Below, piece after piece: positions 7,550-14,937 of a stretch of DNA of 64,000 bases (position 1 is its first letter; every line of letters starts with the position of its first letter). Location: the NCBI GenBank assembly GCA_964408025.1, contig CAYOXX010000001.1, positions 62,001 through 126,000 on the forward strand, given 5' to 3'. The stretch is from CAYOXX01 sp964408025. GTDB taxonomy: Bacteria > Acidobacteriota > DATKUA01. A program made the position numbers and the translations under genes. Below the pieces are notes generated by a model. That model had not been told where the DNA came from, made no database searches, and saw only the letters and a list, made by a program, of their open reading frames with translations.

Positions 7550-8286
7550 TGCTGAGTGCCTACAGCGCCGACCTGCACATCCACACCTGCCTCTCGCCGT
7601 GCGGGGAGCTGGAGATGAGCCCGCTAAGTGTAGCCGAGCGGGCGGCCAGCGTCGGCCTGGACATGATCGCCATCTGCGACCACAACAGCGCGGAGAACGC
7701 GGGAGCAGTGATGAAGGCGGCCGGCCAGGGCAAGGTAACCGTCATCGCCGGCATGGAAATAACCACCAGCGAGGAGGTCCACGTCCTCGGTCTCTTCCCC
7801 ACCCTGCGCAGCGCTCTGGCCGCGCAGGAGGTGGTGTTCGAGCACCTCGAGGGGGAGAACGACGAGGAGGCTTTCGGAATGCAGGTGATCGCCGACGAGC
7901 GGGACGAAGTAGTCGGCTTCAATACGAGGCTGTTGATCGGCGCCACCGACCTGGATTACAGCAAGGTGGTGGCCCTGATCCGCAAGCACGGCGGGCTGGC
8001 GATCGCTTCGCACGTCGACCGCGACGGCTTCGGGCTCATCGGTCGCCTCGGCTTCATTCCGGAAGAGCCGCCGCTGGACGCCGCTGAGCTGTCGTGCGAC
8101 GGGTCGGCGGACCAGGTAACGGAGTCGTGCCTCGGATCGAAGCCGCCTATGCTCATTCGCAGCTCGGACGCCCACCGGCTCGACGAGATAGGAGAGGGAC
8201 GTTGCCTGTTGCTGGCTGCGGAGGCTTCGTTCGACGAGCTGCGCTCGGCCCTGCACGGCGAGGGCGGCCGCCGAGTGGACATATGA
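7549..8286 (+). CDS. PHP-domain metal-dependent phosphoesterase
   Basis: 245 residues with the PHP metal-binding series: DLHIHT at residue 8, CDHNS, GMEITT, SHVDR and SDAH. These ligands would hold a di- or trinuclear metal centre for phosphoester hydrolysis. Genes of this type (compare the Thermotoga maritima TM1420-1426 region) recur beside hydrogenase genes, with no known substrate. ATG 7549 overlaps the preceding stop. Confidence 0.85.
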   Translation: MLSAYSADLHIHTCLSPCGELEMSPLSVAERAASVGLDMIAICDHNSAENAGAVMKAAGQGKVTVIAGMEITTSEEVHVLGLFPTLRSALAAQEVVFEHLEGENDEEAFGMQVIADERDEVVGFNTRLLIGATDLDYSKVVALIRKHGGLAIASHVDRDGFGLIGRLGFIPEEPPLDAAELSCDGSADQVTESCLGSKPPMLIRSSDAHRLDEIGEGRCLLLAAEASFDELRSALHGEGGRRVDI

Positions 8287-8294
8287 GGTGAAGC

Positions 8295-8879
8295 GTGGAA
8301 GACCTGTCTCTGCACATCCTCGACGTAGCCGAGAACGGCATCGCAGCCGACGCCGATTTTGTGCGCATATCGCTGGACGAAGACAGCAGGGACGACAGAC
8401 TTACTCTCGAGATCGCCGACAACGGCTCTGGCATGGACCCGGAGCTGCTGCGCTCGGTTACCTCGCCGTTCACGACGACCAGGACCTCGCGCAACGTAGG
8501 TATGGGCCTGCCGATGCTGGCCATGTCCGCGGAGAGCGCGGACGGGGGGCTGAGCATCGATTCCGTCCCCGGCGAGGGGACAACAGTGCGAGCGACGTTC
8601 CGGCTCGGACACATCGACCGCATTCCGATTGGCGATCTGAGTCAGACCGTCAGGACGTTGATCGTCGGGAACGAAGACGTGGACTTCGTGTTCGAGTACC
8701 GCAAGAACGGCAGGGAGTTCTCGCTGGACACCCGCGAACTCCGGAGGGCCTCCGGCGGCAAGCCGTTCTGGAAGCCCGAGGTAATGAGGACCCTGCGTGA
8801 GCTTATCGACGAGGGCATGCGCGAACTCGACGGCATGGCCGCGAAGGTTGCCTCGGGGAAGGACGTTGAGGATAGGTAG
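8295..8879 (+). CDS. Histidine-kinase-type ATPase protein of the hydrogenase locus
   Basis: 194 residues. The first 110 form a GHKL ATPase fold (LDVAENGIAADA N-box, DNGSGMD, a TTTRTSRNVGMGLPML lid, and a GTTVRATF end). No membrane segment or sensor domain is present. The C-terminal 80 residues are unrecognised. Comparable genes sit just upstream of the NuoE-like subunit in clostridial bifurcating hydrogenase operons. The start is GTG 8295. An 82-bp gap to nuoE holds no gene. Confidence 0.78.
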   Translation: MEDLSLHILDVAENGIAADADFVRISLDEDSRDDRLTLEIADNGSGMDPELLRSVTSPFTTTRTSRNVGMGLPMLAMSAESADGGLSIDSVPGEGTTVRATFRLGHIDRIPIGDLSQTVRTLIVGNEDVDFVFEYRKNGREFSLDTRELRRASGGKPFWKPEVMRTLRELIDEGMRELDGMAAKVASGKDVEDR

Positions 8880-8961
8880 TAGGCAAAGAAGCGGCATCCG
8901 CCCACGCGACGCAACGAGGGATGGACGCCGCATGAGAATGCCGAATCAGTTACGGGGGTAA

Positions 8962-9420
8962 ATGGTTATGGCGACCAGCAAAGTAGAGGAGATCATCTCC
9001 AAATACTCAGGAGGAGAACAGGATATCATCGCGATCCTCCAGGATGTACAGGATGAGTACAACTACATCCCCAAGGACGTCCTGGCCGAAATAACGGGTG
9101 CACTCCAGATTCCCATGAGCCGGGCATATTCCCTGGCGACCTTCTTCAGTGCTTTCAGTCTCGAGCCGAAGGGTAAGTATCCGATCAACGTCTGCATGGG
9201 AACAGCCTGCCACGTTCAGGGTGCCCCCAGGATTCTCGATAAGCTCGAGCGCGATCTGAGTATCAAGAAGGGGCAGACAACATCCGACGGGCTTTTCAGC
9301 CTCGACGAGGTTCACTGCCTTGGCTGCTGCGGTCTGGCGCCGGTTATCACAGTTGGCGAGGACCTCTATGGCAAGGTGAAGCACGGGCAACTGAAGAAGA
9401 TTCTGAAGAAGTACCAGTAG
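8962..9420 (+). CDS. nuoE: NuoE/HydC-like [2Fe-2S] subunit
   Basis: 152 residues with the thioredoxin-fold [2Fe-2S] motif CMGTACHVQGAP (C-x4-C) and CLGCCGLAPV (C-x3-C), the signature of NuoE, HoxE and HydC. It partners NuoF in NADH-linked dehydrogenases and bifurcating hydrogenases. ATG 8962 follows a GGGGG stretch; ATG 8968 is an alternative. It opens the NADH module nuoE-ferredoxin-nuoF. Confidence 0.93.
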   Translation: MVMATSKVEEIISKYSGGEQDIIAILQDVQDEYNYIPKDVLAEITGALQIPMSRAYSLATFFSAFSLEPKGKYPINVCMGTACHVQGAPRILDKLERDLSIKKGQTTSDGLFSLDEVHCLGCCGLAPVITVGEDLYGKVKHGQLKKILKKYQ

Positions 9421-9476
9421 CATTCTGAAGCTATTTCCGGTGGTGAGTACCCCGGAACGCGAAAGGAGAGGAGATC

Positions 9477-9860
9477 GTGGGAAAGCTAAAAGTATCCGAT
9501 CTCGAAAAGATCAAAGATAAAATAAAGCGTGCTACGAAGCTGCGGGAAGGCAAGGGCAGTGCACGCGTTACGGTGCACATGGGCACCTGCGGCATCGCAG
9601 CGGGGTCGCGAAACATCATGAGTGCGCTCATGGACGAGGTGGAGAAGCGGGGCCTGAGCGACGTGATCCTGACAACCTCGGGGTGCGCCGGGCTTTGCAG
9701 CCGCGAGCCGATGGCCACTGTGGAGCTTGCTGGCCAGGCGCCAGTGAAGTACGTCGACCTGACCGATGAGAAAATCCGCAAGATTCTGGAGGAACACGTA
9801 ATAGGCGGCAACATCGTTCAGGAATACGCCTTGGCCATCGGCAGCGAGCAGCAGCTTTGA
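9477..9860 (+). CDS. Thioredoxin-like [2Fe-2S] ferredoxin (HndB-type)
   Basis: 127 residues with VHMGTCGIAAGS and TTSGCAGLCSREP, the pattern of the thioredoxin-like ferredoxins between nuoE-like and nuoF-like genes in NADP- or NAD-reducing hydrogenase operons. A 35-residue charged helix precedes the fold. GTG 9477 follows an AGGAGAGGAG ribosome-binding site. It probably assists electron transfer or assembly in the NADH module. Confidence 0.85.
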   Translation: MGKLKVSDLEKIKDKIKRATKLREGKGSARVTVHMGTCGIAAGSRNIMSALMDEVEKRGLSDVILTTSGCAGLCSREPMATVELAGQAPVKYVDLTDEKIRKILEEHVIGGNIVQEYALAIGSEQQL

Positions 9861-9944
9861 AAGTTAAGGTGCCGAACGTAGAGATCCCGACGCGCCAACC
9901 GGTAGTTGGCTCGTTAGGGTATCTCAGTACTGGGAGGTGCAGAA

Positions 9945-11750
9945 TTGGCTGAATTCAGAACTCATTTGATGGTTTGCGCAGGAACCGGATGCGTGTCCAA
10001 CGGCGCCTACGACGTCAAGGCGGCCCTGGAGAGCGAGATCGCCAAGCACGGGCTGGAAAACGAGGTCGCCATAGTTACTACAGGCTGCAACGGCTTCTGC
10101 GCCCAGGGCCCGATAGTGGTGGCCCATCCGGAAGGGATCTTCTACCAGCTTCTAGACGTAAAAAGCGTTCCTCATCTCGTGGAAGAGCACTTCCTCAAGG
10201 GCCGTCCCGTGAAGGAGCTGATGTACATTCCTCCGGAGGAAGAGACGCCGATCCCGCGGATGAACGACATCGGCTTCTTCCAAAAGCAGAGGCTAATCGC
10301 ACTGCGCAACCGCGGCCTCATCGATCCGGAAAAGATCGACGAGTACATCGGGCGCGACGGCTACAGGGCGCTGGCCAAGGTGCTGACCGAGATGACGCCC
10401 GAGGATGTCATCGAGACGGTAAAGGCCTCAGGCCTGCGCGGGCGCGGCGGGGCCGGCTTCCCCACCGGCGTCAAGTGGGAGAAGGCCAGAGACGCCGATG
10501 GAGATGTGAAGTACCTCATCTGCAACGGCGACGAGGGCGACCCCGGCGCCTTCATGGACCGCAGCATCATCGAATCCGACCCCCACACGGTGCTGGAGGG
10601 GCTGGCGATCGGCGCCTACGCCATCGGGACGCGGGAGGGATACATCTACGTGCGCAACGAGTACCCGCTGGCCCTCGAGCGGCTGCTCATAGCGATCGAG
10701 CAGGCCAAGGAGTACGGTCTCCTCGGCGAGCGCATATTCGGCACCGACTTCAACTTCGACCTGCACGTGCACCGCGGAGCCGGGGCATTCGTTTGCGGCG
10801 AGGAGACTGCCCTGATCGCCTCCATCGAGGGCCGGCTGGGCAACCCGCGCCAGCGCCCGCCCTACCCGGCCGAGTCGGGCCTGTTCGGCAAGCCGACGAA
10901 CATCAACAACGTCGAGACCTGGGCGAACGTGCCTATGATCATACAGCACGGCGCGGAGTGGTTCTCCAGCATCGGCACCGAGGACAGCAAGGGCACCAAG
11001 GTCTTCTCGCTGGTCGGCAAGATCAACAACACCGGACTGGTCGAGGTCCCGATGGGAATTACGTTGAGGGAGATCATCTACGACATCGGCGGCGGCATCC
11101 CGGGAGGCAAGAGTTTCAAGGCCGTGCAGACGGGCGGGCCCTCGGGGGGCTGCATTCCCGCCGAGCTCATCGATCTTCCGATCGACTTCGAGAGCCTTAA
11201 AGAAGCGGGCTCGATGATGGGCAGCGGCGGCATGGTAGTAATGGACGAGGACACCTGCATGGTGGACATCGCCCGCTACTTCCTCGGCTTCACCCAGAAC
11301 GAGTCGTGCGGCAAGTGCACGAGCTGCCGCGACGGCACGAAATGGATGCAGAGTACGCTCACCAAGATCTGCGAGGGCAAGGGAACGCCGGAGGACCTCG
11401 AGGAACTCGAGAATGTCGCCAAGGCGGTCAAGGACACCTCGCTCTGCGGACTGGGCCAGACGGCTCCCAACCCGGTGCTCACGACGATGAAGTATTTCAG
11501 GGACGAGTACGAGGCCCACATTCACGACAAGACGTGCCCGGCCAAGGTCTGCCGCGCCATGCTGACGTTCAGCATTGACGCTGAGCGTTGCGCCGAATTT
11601 GGCCACGGTTGCGGCATGTGCCGTCGCAACTGCCCAAGCGAAGCAATCGTCGGCAGCAAGGGCAAGGCACACCGGATACTCCCGGACAAGTGCATACAGT
11701 GCGGCGTCTGCAGAGACGTCTGCAACTTCGAAGCCGTACTCGTCGAATAA
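9945..11750 (+). CDS. nuoF: NuoF/HydB-like NADH-binding flavoprotein with extra iron-sulfur domains
   Basis: 601 residues. An N-terminal thioredoxin-like [2Fe-2S] domain (CAGTGC, CNGFC) leads into the NuoF core: FMN loop GRGGAGFPTGVKW, NADH loop CNGDEGDPGAFMDR, and cluster N3 CGKCTSCRDG with its distal Cys. A C-terminal two-cluster ferredoxin ends the chain. The first ferredoxin motif is unusual, CAEFGHGCGMCRRNCP (C-x6-C-x2-C-x3-C) instead of the usual C-x2-C-x2-C-x3-C. This domain order equals HydB of bifurcating hydrogenases. The start is TTG 9945 after GGGAGG. It should oxidise or reduce NAD(H). Confidence 0.93.
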   Translation: MAEFRTHLMVCAGTGCVSNGAYDVKAALESEIAKHGLENEVAIVTTGCNGFCAQGPIVVAHPEGIFYQLLDVKSVPHLVEEHFLKGRPVKELMYIPPEEETPIPRMNDIGFFQKQRLIALRNRGLIDPEKIDEYIGRDGYRALAKVLTEMTPEDVIETVKASGLRGRGGAGFPTGVKWEKARDADGDVKYLICNGDEGDPGAFMDRSIIESDPHTVLEGLAIGAYAIGTREGYIYVRNEYPLALERLLIAIEQAKEYGLLGERIFGTDFNFDLHVHRGAGAFVCGEETALIASIEGRLGNPRQRPPYPAESGLFGKPTNINNVETWANVPMIIQHGAEWFSSIGTEDSKGTKVFSLVGKINNTGLVEVPMGITLREIIYDIGGGIPGGKSFKAVQTGGPSGGCIPAELIDLPIDFESLKEAGSMMGSGGMVVMDEDTCMVDIARYFLGFTQNESCGKCTSCRDGTKWMQSTLTKICEGKGTPEDLEELENVAKAVKDTSLCGLGQTAPNPVLTTMKYFRDEYEAHIHDKTCPAKVCRAMLTFSIDAERCAEFGHGCGMCRRNCPSEAIVGSKGKAHRILPDKCIQCGVCRDVCNFEAVLVE

Positions 11751-11759
11751 GGAGGAGTC

Positions 11760-13523
11760 ATGGTTAACCTGACGATTAACGGCCAGCCTGTAGAGGTTGA
11801 GGAGGGAACCACCATCCTGAAGGCTGCCGAGAGCATCGACGTCGAGATCCCCACGCTCTGCCACCACGAGATTCTCAAGCCGTTTGCCGACTGCCGCGTC
11901 TGCGTAATCGAGGCAAGCGTGGGCGGGAAGTCCCGCATCATCACCGCCTGTAGCAACGTCGTCGAGGAGGGGATGGAGGTTCAAACCGAATCCGAGTGGA
12001 CTCTGAGGTCGCGCAAGGTAGTGATTTCGCTGCTGCTGTCGCGCTGGCCCAACGTGCCAATTCTGAAGGAGCTGGCAGAGCAGCACGGCATCGATTCCCC
12101 GCCCTTCGTATTTGACAACGCAGAGTTCGAAGAGGACGCCTGCGTGCGCTGCGGCCGCTGCGTGGTCGTCTGCAGCGAGGTGGTGGGAGCAAACGCCATA
12201 TCGTTCGCCGGGCGCGGCTCGGACGTCGAGATAATGACTCCTTACGGCGAGGAGTCGCCCGACTGCATAGCCTGCGGCTCCTGCGCCACCGTCTGCCCCA
12301 CCGGGCACATCAAGGTGGTGGACTACCGGGAGCGCGAGCTTGTGCACTCCGACATCCAGCTCGGCCCCAACTCGCCGATCCACATTCCGACCATGCAGGC
12401 GATCCCCAACGCGCCGTTCATCGACACCGAGAGCTGCATCCACTTCCAGACCGGGGGCTGCAAGGTCTGCGAGATCGTCTGCGAACCGGGGGCCGTCAAC
12501 TTCGACCAGGTCGATGAGGAGCACGAGTTTGAGGTGGGCAGCATCGTGCTGGCCACTGGCTTCAAGCAGTTCGACCCAACGCCGATGAAGCAGTACGGCT
12601 ACGGTAAGCATCCCAACGTGATCACCGGCCTGGAGTTCGAGCGTATGAATTGCGCCAGCGGCAGCACCAGCGGCCAGATACTCTGCGCCGACGGCAAGCC
12701 GCCCGAGAGCTTGGCGATACTGCACTGCATCGGCAGCCGCGACAAGAACTACAACGAGTACTGCAGCCGCGTCTGCTGCATGTATGCTCTGAAGTTCGCA
12801 CACCTGGTCAAAGACAAGACGGAGGCCGAGGTCTACGACCTCTACATCGACATGCGCTGCCCGGGCAAGGGCTACGAGGAGTTCTACGACCGCCTGCTGC
12901 ACGAGGACATCCGCTTCATCCGCGGCAAGGGCGCAGAGGTCGAAACCGTGCCGCTCTACGAGGGCGAGGAGGGCAAGCTGATCGTCAGAGTCGAGGACAC
13001 GCTGGCCGGGTCGATCCGCCGCATCCCGGTTGACATGGTGATCCTGTGCGCCGCGCTCGAGCCGCAGGCCGACGCCAAGGAGTTCTCGCGCCTATTCGGA
13101 GTCAGCACCGACAAATACGGCTGGATGATCGAGAAGCACCCGAAGCTGGCGCCCGTGGAGACGGCCAGCGACGGTGTCTTCATCGCCGGATGCGCCCAGG
13201 GTCCGAAGGATATTCCGGATACCGTGGCTCAAGGCAACGCAGCGGCTGCCATGGCCCTGCAGAACATAAACAAGGGCGAGGTGGAACTGGAGGGCTTCTT
13301 CGCCATCGTCGACGACAAGCTGTGCAGCGGTTGCCGCGTTTGCAACGACCTCTGCCCCTACGGCGCCATCATCTTCGACGAAGAGAAGAACGTCAGCCGC
13401 GTGGAGGAAGCGCTCTGCAAGGCCTGCGGCACCTGCGTCAGCGCCTGCCCCTCCTCGGCGATCACCGGCACGCACTTCACAGACCAGCAAATCCTGGCTG
13501 AACTTGAGGGAGTCATGTCATGA
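11760..13523 (+). CDS. NuoG-like N-terminus fused to the C-terminal half of HdrA
   Basis: 587 residues. Residues 1-75 are a plant-type [2Fe-2S] domain (C34, C45, C48 and a Cys near 64). The segment that holds the His-Cys3 cluster in NuoG is absent (SRWPNVPILKELAEQHG). Two [4Fe-4S] motifs follow, CVRCGRCVVVCS and CIACGSCATVCP. From about residue 200 the chain is HdrA: PTMQAIPNAPFIDTESC, GGCKVCEIVC, IVLATGFKQFDP (second half of the flavin domain), CSRVCCMYALKFA, PGKGYEEFYDRL, and a C-terminal ferredoxin (CSGCRVCNDLCP, CKACGTCVSACP). It completes the HdrA half encoded at 4184-5044. SD AAGGAGGAG precedes ATG 11760; ATG of mvhD overlaps its stop. Confidence 0.9.
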   Translation: MVNLTINGQPVEVEEGTTILKAAESIDVEIPTLCHHEILKPFADCRVCVIEASVGGKSRIITACSNVVEEGMEVQTESEWTLRSRKVVISLLLSRWPNVPILKELAEQHGIDSPPFVFDNAEFEEDACVRCGRCVVVCSEVVGANAISFAGRGSDVEIMTPYGEESPDCIACGSCATVCPTGHIKVVDYRERELVHSDIQLGPNSPIHIPTMQAIPNAPFIDTESCIHFQTGGCKVCEIVCEPGAVNFDQVDEEHEFEVGSIVLATGFKQFDPTPMKQYGYGKHPNVITGLEFERMNCASGSTSGQILCADGKPPESLAILHCIGSRDKNYNEYCSRVCCMYALKFAHLVKDKTEAEVYDLYIDMRCPGKGYEEFYDRLLHEDIRFIRGKGAEVETVPLYEGEEGKLIVRVEDTLAGSIRRIPVDMVILCAALEPQADAKEFSRLFGVSTDKYGWMIEKHPKLAPVETASDGVFIAGCAQGPKDIPDTVAQGNAAAAMALQNINKGEVELEGFFAIVDDKLCSGCRVCNDLCPYGAIIFDEEKNVSRVEEALCKACGTCVSACPSSAITGTHFTDQQILAELEGVMS

Positions 13524-13978
13524 GCTTCGAACCGAGGATAGTCGGTTTCTTGTGCAACTGGTGCTCGTATACCGGAGCCGACCTTGCCGGCACGTCCCGA
13601 CTCGAATACCTGCCCAATTGCCGCGTCATCAGGGTCATGTGCTCGGGCAGGGTTGATCCCACCTTCATCATCAAGGCGTTCGCCATGGGCGCCGACGGCG
13701 TGCTGGTGAGCGGCTGCCACCCGGGAGACTGCCACTACATAGAGGGCAACTACAAGACGATGCGGCGTATCCCGCTGCTGCGCAACATTCTAGAGCAGTT
13801 CGGCATCGACAGGGATCGCCTGCGCCTCACCTTCGTGAGCGCCAGCGAGGGCGAGCTCTGGGCGAAAATCGTCAACGAGTTCACCGAGAGAATAAAGGAG
13901 CTCGGGCCGCTGGGGATGGACAAGGTTGCCAATCCGACAGCCGAGGCGGAAGCCGAGGCCGTAGCCACAGGAGCGTGA
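13520..13978 (+). CDS. mvhD: MvhD-like [2Fe-2S] delta subunit
   Basis: 152 residues with FLCNWCSYTGAD, VMCSGRVDP and SGCHPGDCHY, the conserved Cys set of MvhD, the small [2Fe-2S] protein that docks the [NiFe] hydrogenase onto HdrA. The C-terminal 15 residues are an Ala/Glu tail. The start overlaps the HdrA-C stop (ATGA), so hydrogenase and Hdr parts are translationally linked. Confidence 0.92.
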   Translation: MSFEPRIVGFLCNWCSYTGADLAGTSRLEYLPNCRVIRVMCSGRVDPTFIIKAFAMGADGVLVSGCHPGDCHYIEGNYKTMRRIPLLRNILEQFGIDRDRLRLTFVSASEGELWAKIVNEFTERIKELGPLGMDKVANPTAEAEAEAVATGA

Positions 13979-13980
13979 TG

Positions 13981-14937
13981 ATGGCTAAACCGAAAGCAGC
14001 ATTCTACTGGGCGGCGAGCTGCGGCGGCTGCGAGATCTCGCTTCTGGCCATCCACGAGAAGATCGTGCAGGTCGCCGAGGCGGTGGACATAGTTTTCTGG
14101 CCCGTCGCCATCGACGTCAAGTACAAGCACGTCGAGGAGATGGAAGACGACTCCATCGACATCTGCCTCTACAACGGTGCCGTGCGCACCGAGGAGAACG
14201 AGCACCTGGCCAAGCTGCTGCGCCGCAAGAGCAAGATACTGGTGGCCCACGGCTCCTGCGCCCACACCGGCGGCATTCCCGGTCTGGCCAACTTCGCCAA
14301 CAAGGAGGAGATCTTCAATCGGGTCTACCACGAGAATCCTTCGCTCGACAACCCCGAGAAGATCGTACCGCAGACCGAGACGGAAGTTCCCGAAGGCAAG
14401 CTCAAGCTGCCGCGGTTCTTCAACACCGTCAAGACGCTGGCCCAGACTGTCGACGTCGACTACTTCATGCCGGGCTGCCCGCCGGCGCCGGAGCAGACAT
14501 GGAATGTCCTCTCGGCCGTGCTCGAGGGCAAGCTCCCGCCCAAGGGCTCGGTGATCGGCTCCGACGAGCTGACAGTCTGCGACCAGTGCAAGCACACGCC
14601 GCAGCAGAAGGCGATCAAGGAAATCAAGCGCCCGCACGAGGTGATCCTCGATCCCGACATCTGCATCCTCGAGCAGGGCGTCATCTGCATGGGGCCCGCC
14701 ACGATGGCCGGCTGCGGCGCCCAGTGCATCGAGGCCGACATGCCCTGCCGCGGCTGCTACGGCCCGCCGGCGGGCGTTATCGACCAGGGCGCGAAAATGT
14801 GCAGCGCCCTGGCGTCGATCATTGACAGCCAAGATCCGGAGGAGATCGAGAAGCTGATTGACAGCATTGTCGACCCGGCTGGTCTCATGTACCGCTTCGG
14901 ACTACCCGGATCGACTCTGAGGAGGGCACTGAAATGA
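13981..14937 (+). CDS. mvhG: [NiFe] hydrogenase small subunit, MvhG type
   Basis: About 318 residues. The proximal-cluster motif AASCGGCEISLL lies near the N-terminus, then GSCAHTGGIPG and MPGCPPAPE, with further cysteines in the C-terminal half (CDQCKH, CRGCYGPP). No Tat signal or membrane anchor is present, as expected for cytoplasmic group 3 hydrogenases. ATG 13981 is chosen for its 7-base spacing from AGGAG; GTG 13975 and ATG 13978 are also possible. Its stop overlaps the mvhA start. Confidence 0.92.
   Translation: MAKPKAAFYWAASCGGCEISLLAIHEKIVQVAEAVDIVFWPVAIDVKYKHVEEMEDDSIDICLYNGAVRTEENEHLAKLLRRKSKILVAHGSCAHTGGIPGLANFANKEEIFNRVYHENPSLDNPEKIVPQTETEVPEGKLKLPRFFNTVKTLAQTVDVDYFMPGCPPAPEQTWNVLSAVLEGKLPPKGSVIGSDELTVCDQCKHTPQQKAIKEIKRPHEVILDPDICILEQGVICMGPATMAGCGAQCIEADMPCRGCYGPPAGVIDQGAKMCSALASIIDSQDPEEIEKLIDSIVDPAGLMYRFGLPGSTLRRALK

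Noticed and set aside
10428..12902. 824-residue minus-strand ORF opposite nuoF and the HdrA fusion
   Set aside because: Composition rich in Val, Ala, Leu, His and Arg without any domain, produced by codon bias on the opposite strand; the plus strand carries unmistakable Nuo and Hdr motifs.
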